Positions 52,636 through 60,545 of a DNA stretch of 64,000 bases are shown piece after piece. Each line of letters opens with the position of its first letter. Positions within the stretch are counted from its first letter, which is position 1. The stretch covers positions 263,484 through 327,483 of the forward strand of contig NZ_LUAV01000022.1 in the NCBI RefSeq assembly GCF_002078505.1. The letters are read 5' to 3'. This stretch comes from Ensifer aridi (lineage in GTDB: Bacteria; Pseudomonadota; Alphaproteobacteria; Rhizobiales; Rhizobiaceae). The position numbers and the translations under genes were made by a program. The notes beneath the pieces are model-generated. The model made no database searches and was not told the origin of the DNA. It saw nothing but the letters and a program-made list of their open reading frames with translations.

Positions 52636-53034
52636 CTAGTTGTATGCCTTGCGCCATCCGGCTTCGCGAGCTGCCTCCTCGGAGCAGAACCATCGCTCCC
52701 CGTCGAAGTAACTGACGCGCGTCTGGCTGTAATATTCCTGTCCTGCGACGTGGTAGATCCGCTCTCCAGTGTTTTGGCTGATGTTGCCCTTGATGTCGCA
52801 ACCGGGGATCAGCGGCACGTATTCAGAAACGCCAAAGAGAGCAATTGCTGCGGGAATCGCGATGCGGGGAATGCGACTGCTCTTCCTGCGCGGTCGTGAT
52901 CCCTGCGGCATAGCCGGTGGTCGACCACGGCGAATGAGGCCTGACACGGTAAAGAAGACCGGCACCCCAACCAGGATGCCGGCTAGCAGACTGAGAACCG
53001 TCGCTTGGTCGAGAACATCACCCAGGAAAGCCAT
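52636..53034 (-). CDS. Membrane protein with C-terminal ExoI/sunset-like domain
   Basis: A 132-residue protein. Two hydrophobic helices (about residues 10-30 and 55-75) precede a short domain, CDIKGNISQNTGERIYHVAG then YYSQTRVSYFDGERWFCSEE, ending in GWRKAYN. This ending resembles the small domain found after nucleases such as ExoI in rhizobia. I chose the ATG at 53034, with a GAGGAGGGG run upstream, over the longer frame, whose start has no similarity. Function unknown. Confidence 0.6.
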   Translation of the reverse strand: MAFLGDVLDQATVLSLLAGILVGVPVFFTVSGLIRRGRPPAMPQGSRPRRKSSRIPRIAIPAAIALFGVSEYVPLIPGCDIKGNISQNTGERIYHVAGQEYYSQTRVSYFDGERWFCSEEAAREAGWRKAYN

Positions 53035-53182
53035 GGAAGACCCGCCCCTCCTCAACACTCTTCCCACAATGTCTGAACTCGCAATGAAATCAAATACTCC
53101 GTTTGGGCGGTGCCCTAATCCTTGACTGCAACCGGCGCCGTGCGACGCTTCAAGACTTGGTTGTGAGTAGGGGGGGCAATCC

Positions 53183-53542
53183 ATGGATCTTTCCACCGCA
53201 GAGCAAATCCTCATTGAGCAACGCGTCACCAACGAAGCAAAATCCATGGGGGTGGCCTATCTGCTTTGGCTCTTCTTCGGCGGCCTGGGAGCTCACCGAC
53301 TCTATATCGGCCGGATCGGGTCAGGGCTGGCGATATTGGCGCTTATGGTCGTGGGTGTCTTGCTCTCGCCCTTGGGTGTCGGAACGGTCTTCCTGGTGCC
53401 GGCCGTCATTTGGATGCTCGTCGACGCGTTCCTCATTCCTGGCATGATCCGGCAGCAGAAGGAGGAAGTGCGGAACAGCCTTGGCAAGCAGATGTACGCA
53501 GAACGCCTCCTGGTCGCCGAGCGATCGGGACGCCGACAATGA
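53183..53542 (+). CDS. TM2-domain protein
   Basis: A 119-residue protein. Residues ~22-95 are a TM2 domain: AYLLWLFFGGLGAHRLYIGR, a second helix near LALMVVGVLL, and a conserved WMLVDAFLIPGMI. Such proteins are small inner-membrane proteins of unknown function. Its stop codon overlaps the next start (ATGA), so the two are coupled. Confidence 0.8.
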   Translation: MDLSTAEQILIEQRVTNEAKSMGVAYLLWLFFGGLGAHRLYIGRIGSGLAILALMVVGVLLSPLGVGTVFLVPAVIWMLVDAFLIPGMIRQQKEEVRNSLGKQMYAERLLVAERSGRRQ

Positions 53543-53889
53543 CGAAAAAACTGACCGGAGTAGCGAAACGGTTGCGAGACGAGCTAGTGAGCGCCGCAGA
53601 GCGACGCACATTGCGTCTGACCTATACACAATTCGGCGAGATCGTCGGCACCCCCCCGGTATTCTATGTCAAGTTCTTGGATGCAGTCGCGGCCTATCAA
53701 AAGGCACAATTCCCGCCAGAGCCCGACGTAACATACATTCTGGTCAGCAAAGACTTTCCTTATTCATCCCAGATCGGTGGCCAAGTCGCCAAGCCACCGA
53801 ACGCCGCACAGAAGAAGCTGGCGCACGCGGAGATGCAGAAGATCATTAATCGCTACTGCCCTGGGGCCGCGAATCCCTATCCAGCGTGA
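53539..53889 (+). CDS. Hypothetical protein coupled to TM2 gene
   Basis: A 116-residue soluble protein starting MTKKLTGVAKRLRDELVSAA. Residues 25-50 (LTYTQFGEIVGTPPVF) look like a helical DNA- or protein-binding segment. I know of no defined family. The ATG at 53539 overlaps the TM2 stop, which argues against the longer upstream frame. Confidence 0.55.
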   Translation: MTKKLTGVAKRLRDELVSAAERRTLRLTYTQFGEIVGTPPVFYVKFLDAVAAYQKAQFPPEPDVTYILVSKDFPYSSQIGGQVAKPPNAAQKKLAHAEMQKIINRYCPGAANPYPA

Positions 53890-53892
53890 TCG

Positions 53893-54378
53893 TCATGCAG
53901 CAGCCTTCCGCGGCTGGTGGTGTTCTGCAATGAGATCCTCGATCTTCTCCCGTGTGACATAGCCACCTTTCGCGACGATCGCCTCGACAGCATCGCGGAC
54001 GACGGCCGGCGTCTTGGTCTTGGACAGGACCAACAGGCCGGTCGCCTGAACGTTGTCGAGCATCGCATCATTGTCGCCATAGAGCCTGGCAACACGCATG
54101 TAGACGTCCGCCGTGGTCTCGACCACCTCGCATTGCGTTTGAAGCCATGGTTTGAATTCGCCTCGAGGAAGCTTCGCCTTCATGATCAGCGCTTCGTTGC
54201 CGGGCCGGCCGTTGTTGACGCCGCTGCCGAGATCCTGGAAGCGTCCGATGATCTCATAAGGGACGGCGCTGAAGCGATCGAGGAAGATACCGATATCCCG
54301 CTCCTGAGGCTCGAGACCGAGCCCGGACTTGCCCTGGCCCTCGGTCGACACGCGGGTGTAGACGACATATCGCAGCAT
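53893..54378 (-). CDS. Chimeric resolvase/DUF3102-type protein
   Basis: 161 residues. The first ~55 are a serine recombinase N-terminus with the catalytic Ser in YTRVSTEGQGKSGLGLEPQ. The rest, from about residue 65, is unrelated: KLPRGEFKPWLQTQCEVVET and ADVYMRVARLYGDN resemble phage/plasmid DUF3102 proteins. The recombinase core and DNA-binding parts are missing. An internal deletion that fused two genes is the simplest explanation. Function doubtful. Confidence 0.55.
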   Translation of the reverse strand: MLRYVVYTRVSTEGQGKSGLGLEPQERDIGIFLDRFSAVPYEIIGRFQDLGSGVNNGRPGNEALIMKAKLPRGEFKPWLQTQCEVVETTADVYMRVARLYGDNDAMLDNVQATGLLVLSKTKTPAVVRDAVEAIVAKGGYVTREKIEDLIAEHHQPRKAAA

Positions 54379-54527
54379 GGCTTTTCCCCTCCGCCTTGCT
54401 GGATATTCTCACGATGCTGGAGAAAGCGGCTCGCGATTTGGGGTTTTTCGTTTCTCCCCGTCTTGCACGCTCACGATGCGCTCGCCTACGCTTTCCCGCG
54501 TGGGAACTGAAGGAGCCGCTTTAGATC

Positions 54528-55130
54528 GTGTTGAGAAGGCTGAGGGAGCAAATCCGAATCTGGCGCGTGGAACCGCAAATTGAGCAGTCCCGCCGTCACC
54601 ATGAGGAGAAGTGGGCAAAGCTAAGCCGCGAGGGACAATCTGTGTATGTTGTTCATAGCCACGGCGCATGGTTTGAGTATTCGATCCTTCAGGAAGAGAT
54701 TGACCAGATCAGGACTCGACAGCTGCTTCGGCAAGCCTCCCGCTACCTCATACCAGTCCCTCCGAAAGTGGAAGATGGTGTCGTATGGGAGAAATCGCCT
54801 TGGACTGGTTCTTGGGCCCTTACAGTGGAGGGTCTGGCCACCCTGAGGAAGGAAATTCGCGCCGAGCAGCGGGAGCGAAGGGAAGCCCGAATGACCTACA
54901 TAAATGCGGCCATCGCAATCCTCGGCTTGCTGGTGGCTATTGCGGCGATCGGCACATCCCTGGAAGGGCGAAATTGGCGCTTTGTTTGGCTAGCCGGCAA
55001 AGATCTGGCCACCGTTTTTCCCCAGGTTCTCCACACCTTTCCAACTCTCACACCCTCGTTGTCCCCGGAGCTTGCGACTCAAGCTCGTTTATCAAATCCT
55101 GCTGATGCAATCTTCGAAAGGAAGCACTGA
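54528..55130 (+). CDS. Hypothetical single-pass membrane protein
   Basis: 200 residues, GTG start. The N-terminal part is charged and helical (LRRLREQIRIWRVEPQIEQS). Residues 50-115 could be a small winged-helix-like domain (ALTVEGLATLRKEI). One hydrophobic helix lies near residue 130 (AAIAILGLLVAIAAIGTS), followed by a periplasmic or cytosolic tail. I do not recognise a family. AAGGAG lies somewhat far upstream. The next small ORF begins at the following base. Confidence 0.5.
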   Translation: MLRRLREQIRIWRVEPQIEQSRRHHEEKWAKLSREGQSVYVVHSHGAWFEYSILQEEIDQIRTRQLLRQASRYLIPVPPKVEDGVVWEKSPWTGSWALTVEGLATLRKEIRAEQRERREARMTYINAAIAILGLLVAIAAIGTSLEGRNWRFVWLAGKDLATVFPQVLHTFPTLTPSLSPELATQARLSNPADAIFERKH

Positions 55131-55289
55131 ATGGTCGTCGACATAGGCATGATCACAACCGCTGTATCCACGCTGAAGACTCCTGTTGATATCGCGAGCA
55201 CCGTGAAGGAGGCCAACGATCTTACGGTCATGCGGAACAAGGTGATCGAGATGCCGGTTTCCCAGTCCTCTATCCGGAAAAGGACCTGA
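55131..55289 (+). CDS. Short hypothetical ORF (52 aa), probably truncated phage-type protein
   Basis: It begins MVVDIGMITTAVSTLKTPVD and ends after SSIRKRT. The start is like a family of phage/plasmid proteins of about 150 residues. GAAAGGAA lies before its ATG, which directly follows the previous stop. The C-terminal part is missing. Confidence 0.4.
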   Translation: MVVDIGMITTAVSTLKTPVDIASTVKEANDLTVMRNKVIEMPVSQSSIRKRT

Positions 55290-55595
55290 CCAGTGTTTGA
55301 TAGCTTTGGCGTGTGGATCGCGAGCTTGTAAAGATCGAGTGGCCTTCGCGTTAGGTTACATCAACCGCCCCGCCGGATCGAAGTGGTGCTTGCTTGGTCC
55401 CAATTGTGCGCCTTAAATAGAAACGCGGCACCGTTGGAAGCGATGCACATGGTGGTGGATCGAGGGTCACACTCTCCTTTCGCTCACCGCTTGCGATCTG
55501 ACTGTTCCCACCTGGTTATGAGAAGCCTGCCATGAAGTGTCTTACATGTGCAGACGGCCTCGTTTTAGAGGACGTTGAGAACGGGAGAGCATCGG
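55290..55595. other. Intergenic, no gene seen
   Basis: No recognisable frame. It ends with the GGGAGAG ribosome site for the GntR gene. Confidence 0.4.
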
Positions 55596-56315
55596 ATGTG
55601 GCTATGCGAAAAGTTGGCCGAGTGTCGTGGAACCGAAATACAGAAGCTTTCTGTCGACCCCCCAACGCGCGGAAAAACTGAAGCAGCTTACGACGCGGTG
55701 CTTCAATTGCTCAGGAGCTGTACACTCCTGCCAGGCCAACATTTAAGAGAAAAGGAACTCGCGTCCAAACTCAATATAGGTCGAACTCCCTTGCGTGAAG
55801 CACTTATCCGACTTGCTGCGGAAGGGAAGGTCCTATCCCTTTCCAAGAAGGGCTATTTCACGTTGCCTCTGGTCGAGTGGGCGCTGTTAGACTCTTATGC
55901 CGTAGGGCGCAATGCTCTCACACTTGCACTATCCCATACAAGCGCTGACCGCGTTTATCGCACTGTCCCCTGTGATGAACTGTCTGCTGCCGAACTTGCA
56001 ATTCGAACAGAGGCAGCATTCATGGAAATTGGTCAAAGAGCATCGAATTGCGAGGCTTGTCTGATCGTTGAGAAATTCTGTTTTTGCTCCCACCCTTTAC
56101 GGATGGAAATGGCCGCGTCTGAATATGCCGCTACCCTCAGAACAAGTCTCGCAACCCTAACAGACGCGATGGCGATGCTTGGCAGGGAAACGAGCCTCGT
56201 GAAATCCGCACTGATGAATCACCTCGATTTAGAACAGCGAGCTATACCGCATGCTATTCAAGAAATAGGCAAGAAGAAGATGGCAGGCCTCTCGTTTAGC
56301 GCGGGCAGTTTGTGA
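55596..56315 (+). CDS. GntR-family transcriptional regulator
   Basis: A 239-residue regulator. The winged helix is clear: YDAVLQLLRSCTLLPGQHLR, then ELASKLNIGRTPLREALIRL and GKVLSLSKKGYF. The C-terminal helical domain resembles FadR/FCD types but is diverged, with several cysteines (SNCEACLIVEKFCFCSHP) and no clear metal triad. I chose the ATG at 55596, with GGGAGAG before it, over a TTG 21 bases upstream. The nearest downstream gene is lost behind an IS66 insertion, so its target is unclear. Confidence 0.75.
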   Translation: MWLCEKLAECRGTEIQKLSVDPPTRGKTEAAYDAVLQLLRSCTLLPGQHLREKELASKLNIGRTPLREALIRLAAEGKVLSLSKKGYFTLPLVEWALLDSYAVGRNALTLALSHTSADRVYRTVPCDELSAAELAIRTEAAFMEIGQRASNCEACLIVEKFCFCSHPLRMEMAASEYAATLRTSLATLTDAMAMLGRETSLVKSALMNHLDLEQRAIPHAIQEIGKKKMAGLSFSAGSL

Positions 56316-56573
56316 GATAGTCCTACATATTGAAGAATGCAGCTCCTGAACAAGTCCTGGTGAGAGATGCCTTAAGCGCGCGCAAGTTCACCACCATGCG
56401 CATGGATCGCGCCATAGGAGGGGCTGCTTCGAGCGAAAGTCTTTTCGCCCATCACCTGATATGGCGGAATTCCGTCAAGTCCTTGCTCGCCCGGCGGACG
56501 AGCCTCGCGCAAGACTCGTCGGTCAGCGCCGCCTAGCGCCGGAATTAGCCGAGATCGTAATGCCTCCAACGCT

Positions 56574-56581
56574 GCAGGATC
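56574..56581 (+). repeat. IS66 target-site duplication, left copy
   Basis: GCAGGATC directly abuts the left end of the element and is identical to 59173-59180. Confidence 0.85.
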
Positions 56582-56630
56582 GTAAGCGCTCTTTTCACGC
56601 ACGTTGACGTCTCTTGGATGACCGATCGCT

Positions 56631-58243
56631 TCAGCCGAAGGCATCGAGTCGGTCAGGCGGCTGTGGTTTTAGGGAAGTTGAAGGGCAGAAGATCGCCGAT
56701 ATCGGCGTCGTTGGTGCGCTGGGGCACTCTGTAAGGGCATGGCGCAACCAGGCTAACGGCTCGACGCCACAGGCGCGGCAGGTCAACATCAGGCTGTAAA
56801 TGACGGCGCTGGCCTTGGCTCCGTCGACGGTATCGCTGAACAGCCAACTTTTCCGGCCAGTGGCAAAGATTCTGATGTCACGCTCCAGAGGATTATTGTC
56901 GATCGGCATGCTGCCATCTTCGGTGTAGCGCGTCAGATAATCCCACTGGTTCAGAGTGTAGGATACGGCATCTCCGAGCTTGCTGTAGGCAAGACCTTCG
57001 GTGCGATTTCGTCGAGCCATTCCTTGAGGGCGTTCAGGATGGGGACGTTGTGTTGCTGGCGAAAGCGGCGAATGCAGTCGGCCTGCGTTTCACCGTTATC
57101 TGGTTTTTCGGTCCGCGCCTGCCTTTCAACCCGATAGAGCTGGTCGAAGAATCGGGCAGCCTGCTCCGGCGGTCCGCCACCTTTCTTTCTGGCCTTGAAG
57201 GCCTCTACGAAGCGCCGCCTTGAATGGGCCATGCATCCCAGATGGGTTGCGCCCTCCAGCGTTCGCCAGGCGGTGTAGCGATCGCTCATCACTATGCCAC
57301 GGTAATCGCCGAGGAAGGCCTGCGGGTATATCTGGCCGCGGCCCGGCTGATAATCGGGCAGCACGATCGGCTCGTGACTGTCCTCGGCACTCCGATAGGC
57401 CCACATATACGATGTGCTGGTGGCCTCCCTGTCGTTTTCCTTCAGCACCTGAACCGTCGTTTCGTCGCCATGGATGAGGGGCTGTGACCTGAGCCGCAGT
57501 TTCAATGCGTCATAAATGCGATGCAGATGCTTCTCGCTCGATCCGATTACCCAGTGACCCAGAGCGCCACGGCTGACAGGAACCCCTGCGCGTTCGAATG
57601 TCTGAGCCAGACGGTAGAGTGGTGTGCCGTCGACGTATTTGTGAACAAGCGCAAAGGCCAGCGTCGAGGCCGTGGCGATGCTGCCTGGCAAAGGCTGTGC
57701 GGGCATCGGCGCGGTCACAATCGGCGTATTGATCCCGGTGCGGTCGCAATGGCGGCAAGCATATTTAAACCGCACATTCTGTCAGACCTTTGCCTTCACC
57801 TCGATATGAAGCTGCTCGATAACGGTCTCGCCCATGCGGTGCATCTGGCCATGACAGCAAGGGCAGGCCTTCTGATCGTCGGGAAGGTCTTATTCGATGC
57901 GCTCGCGCGGCAGGTTTTCCGGCAGTGGTCTGCGGCCGCGCTTCTTGCCCGTCGCGCTTTCGGCTGACGGTAACCCAGTGTCCGGAAGATCGACGGCATC
58001 GCTTTCTTCGCTGTCGGCATCATCCTCATCAGCGGCCTGTTCGGCTTCATTGAAGATGCGATCAATGTGCTTTTCGCTGCGCGGTCCAAAACGATGCCGT
58101 CGTGCAAGCGCCTGCTCTTCCTCGAGTTTGACGACGCGCTGCGAGAGCGCTTCCTTCTCGGCTTTCAGCGCGGCGATTTCGGCAGCATTTGCCGCCAACT
58201 GCGCCATCAGCTCTGCAATGCTCGGTTCGCCCGTTCGATTCAT
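56631..58243 (-). pseudogene. tnpC: IS66 transposase tnpC, broken
   Basis: The N-terminal leucine-zipper and linker part (MNRTGEPSIAELMAQLAANA) ends after about 117 residues at a stop after PRERIE. The zinc-finger part (CRHCDRTGI) then meets a second stop before it. The DDE core continues (RSQPLIHGDETTVQVLKEND, MSDRYTAWRTLEGATHLGCM) until a frameshift near 56985. The last part carries PIDNNPLERDIR with the final catalytic Glu. At least three lesions disable it. Confidence 0.8.
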
Positions 58244-58274
58244 CGGATTCTTGAATCTGAACCGTACCGCCGCG

Positions 58275-58649
58275 TCAACCGCAGAATTCGCCGCCTTCAG
58301 CCAGCAACCTGATATTGCCGCATCGGATGGCGAACCATCGCATCGATATCGATGCCGTCGAGAATCCAGTGCAGCTGCTCGGTCGTAAGCGTGACGACCA
58401 CCTCTTGGCGGCGGGGCATCGGAACTTGTCCTCGGTCAACCGCTTCAGGACCAGCACAAAGCCCGACCGATCGAAGAACAAGAGCTTCATCCGGTCGCGA
58501 CGGCGATTGCAGAACGCAAAAACCGCTGGAGCAAATGGATCGAGTGCCATTGTCTCCTGGACCAGAACAGCAAGGCTGTTGATGCCAGCCCGAAAGTCGA
58601 TTGGATCGCGATGCAGGTAGACCTGAAGGTCAGCGCCCAGTCTGAACAC
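58275..58649 (-). pseudogene. tnpB: IS66 TnpB, C-terminally frameshifted
   Basis: MFRLGADLQVYLHRDPIDFR and FCNRRRDRMKLLFFDRSGFV are canonical for IS66 Orf2. After EDKFRC the reading frame shifts, and the normal ending is found in another frame. Confidence 0.75.
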
Positions 58650-59136
58650 GACCCAACGCTCCGATTATTGCTGCCAACGCGTCCACATCACCGCATTCCA
58701 GTGTCAGCGTCACACCGTTCGGCAGTGACGCGCTCACCTTGGCTGGAAAGGAAAGTGGACCGCTCCTTTCGGATTTTGCCAGCCGCTCTTCACCACGCGT
58801 GGAAGGCCTATCCAACGCGCTGCTCTGCATTGGCAGGCTGCGATCCGTGGTGACCCGAATCGGAACAAACGCCGATGTTGAAGACGGCGGCAGAGGACGG
58901 CCCTCCTTGGCCTTCTTTATCCATTTCCGAAGGAGATTGGCGTTGACCCCATGTTCAAGCGCAAGGCGCGATACCGAGACGCCTGGCTCAAGGCAGGCTG
59001 CAACAAGGCGGTCTCTCGAAGCTGGGTCATATCGACGTCGTCCGTCACGACCCACAAGCCTCACACGCAGTTTTTGATCATCTTCTTCCACGACTTGGTG
59101 TCCACCTATTTTGGTGGACACCTCATGCCAAAGCAT
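58630..59136 (-). CDS. tnpA: IS66 TnpA (helix-turn-helix subunit)
   Basis: About 168 residues. The helix-turn-helix covers RDRLVAACLEPGVSVSRLAL and GVNANLLRKWIKK, the usual TnpA signature. The start at 59136 lies just inside the element end; a longer frame crosses the IS boundary and is rejected. It overlaps tnpB by 20 bases. Confidence 0.7.
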   Translation of the reverse strand: MLWHEVSTKIGGHQVVEEDDQKLRVRLVGRDGRRRYDPASRDRLVAACLEPGVSVSRLALEHGVNANLLRKWIKKAKEGRPLPPSSTSAFVPIRVTTDRSLPMQSSALDRPSTRGEERLAKSERSGPLSFPAKVSASLPNGVTLTLECGDVDALAAIIGALGRVQTGR

Positions 59137-59172
59137 ACTCAAGAGAAAAAGGTGCGGGGAATTCGCGCTTAC

Positions 59173-59180
59173 GCAGGATC
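59173..59180 (+). repeat. IS66 target-site duplication, right copy
   Basis: GCAGGATC, identical to 56574-56581. Confidence 0.85.
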
Positions 59181-59431
59181 GTCGCCGAGGCGTCGATTTG
59201 TCCACGGCTTCTTTCGAGATGACGAGTTTCACGCGTTCTCCACCGATCTTACGGACGCTATCAGGCTCCTGATCACCGGCAGGATTCGAGGTGGACCGTC
59301 GCATGGGCGGCAAGTCGGGGCAGGTCAAGGTCTGCCCGCCCGTAACGCACCGAATCGCGCGAACGTCATTTCCGAAAACCGAATCGGCGCGAAACCGGAA
59401 AGGAACATTTCCGTCAACAAGTTATTGATTA

Positions 59432-59449
59432 ATACACACTAGTGTGTAT
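59432..59449. promoter_or_regulatory. Palindromic operator of hicAB
   Basis: ATACACACT-AGTGTGTAT is a perfect 18-bp palindrome 10 bases before the hicA start. HicB antitoxins with a DNA-binding C-terminus repress their own operon at such sites. Confidence 0.7.
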
Positions 59450-59459
59450 CTATGCTGTG

Positions 59460-59648
59460 ATGAGGAGCGGCGACATAATTGCAGCATTGCAGGAGGATGG
59501 TTGGTGCGAGGTTGCCAGAAAGGGCAGCCATGTTCAATTTAAGCATCCAGAGAAGCCAGGCCGGGTCACCGTTCCTCATCCGAAGAGGGATTTGCCAACA
59601 GGCACCCTTAGGAGCATTGAAAAGCAATCCGGCCTAAGACTGAGGTAA
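59460..59648 (+). CDS. hicA: HicA-family toxin (mRNA interferase)
   Basis: 62 residues of the dsRBD-like HicA fold. It has MRSGDIIAALQEDGWCEVAR, the catalytic His in KGSHVQFKHPEKPG, and VTVPHPKRDLPTGTLRSI. It degrades mRNA when not bound by HicB. I placed the start at 59460, downstream of the palindrome, because the conserved part begins there; the frame is open 18 bases further up. It is followed five bases later by hicB. Confidence 0.88.
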   Translation: MRSGDIIAALQEDGWCEVARKGSHVQFKHPEKPGRVTVPHPKRDLPTGTLRSIEKQSGLRLR

Positions 59649-59653
59649 CGACC

Positions 59654-60088
59654 ATGCGCAACTATATCGGATTGATCCACAAGGATGCCGAGAGCGATTA
59701 CGGTGTTTCCTTCCCCGATTTTCCTGGCGTCGTAACTGCTGGCACAGACCTCGATAACGCTCGGGCCATGGCTGAAGAGGCCTTGTCCTTGCATATCGAA
59801 GGTCTCGTCGAGGACGGTGAAGCGATTCCGGAGCCGTCTACCCTTGAAGCAGTTATGGCCGACCCTGAGAACAGGGACGGTGTGGCAATTCTCGTGGCGG
59901 TGAAGACCGAAGCCAAGAAGGCTGTTCGCGTCAACGTTACGCTTCCCGAAGATGTTCTCAAGGAGATCGATGCGTTCGCGGAAGCTCATGGCTTAACGCG
60001 CTCGGGGTTCTTGGCTCGTGCTGCCAAGCACGAGATCGAGCTGGTGAACGACGACTACAACTACGCGGAAGAGCGTCTGTCGGCTTAG
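59654..60088 (+). CDS. hicB: HicB-family antitoxin
   Basis: 144 residues. The N-terminal HicB fold (KDAESDYGVSFPDFPGVVTA, AMAEEALSLHIEGLVEDGEA) binds the toxin. The C-terminal ribbon-helix-helix (VRVNVTLPEDVLKEIDAFAE, GLTRSGFLARAAKHE) binds DNA. GAGG precedes the ATG. Self-repression at the palindrome 59432-59449 is expected. Confidence 0.9.
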   Translation: MRNYIGLIHKDAESDYGVSFPDFPGVVTAGTDLDNARAMAEEALSLHIEGLVEDGEAIPEPSTLEAVMADPENRDGVAILVAVKTEAKKAVRVNVTLPEDVLKEIDAFAEAHGLTRSGFLARAAKHEIELVNDDYNYAEERLSA

Positions 60089-60545
60089 AAGTGGACCCCG
60101 AATATGAGTTCGAGGGCGACGGGAAGGGTTTCCCGAACCATGTGTGACCTCATCGTTTGGGAGGAAGTGTCTGCCCTATAGGCAATAAAAACGCCGCCGG
60201 AGGGGTGTGTAAGAGCTTGTCCGAGAGCAGCCCGTTGCTGGCCACTTGTGTCGAAGGAGGAACTCGCCTGGGTTCCAGATTTACTCGCTGTTCTCCATAG
60301 AGATACGCTTGCCAAAAGCTCCCTCAGGTGAAGATGCTGCGCCGGTTGAAATACGCTCGTCCGGCCGCGGCATTCGCCTTGATCTGGTCTTCGGTGTGCG
60401 CCACGGAAGCGATCGCGGCAAAGGGGACGTACAGGCGCCGGCAAAAGGCGTTCGAATAGCCAGAGCGGATGCTGAAATAACCAAGGGCGCGGGAACGAGG
60501 CGTGTTAGGATCCCCGGAAATGTTGTGCTCACCGGTTTGTAAACA
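60089..60545. other. Decayed stretch
   Basis: No intact gene. A minus-strand frame near 60335-60440 (FAAIASVAHTEDQIKANAAA) may be the end of a lost gene that followed the carboxylase operon. Confidence 0.35.

Larger units (their letters stand above)
56582..59172 (-). mobile_element. IS66-family insertion sequence (2591 bp), inactive
   Basis: The ends form imperfect inverted repeats starting GTAAGCGC (56582 inward, and 59172 inward on the minus strand, where it reads GTAAGCGCGAATTCCCCGC). A perfect 8-bp duplication GCAGGATC flanks it, the size normal for IS66. Inside are tnpA, tnpB and tnpC in the usual order on the minus strand. tnpB and tnpC have frameshifts or stops, so the copy cannot move by itself, but its exact ends could still be mobilised in trans. 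Confidence 0.9.
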
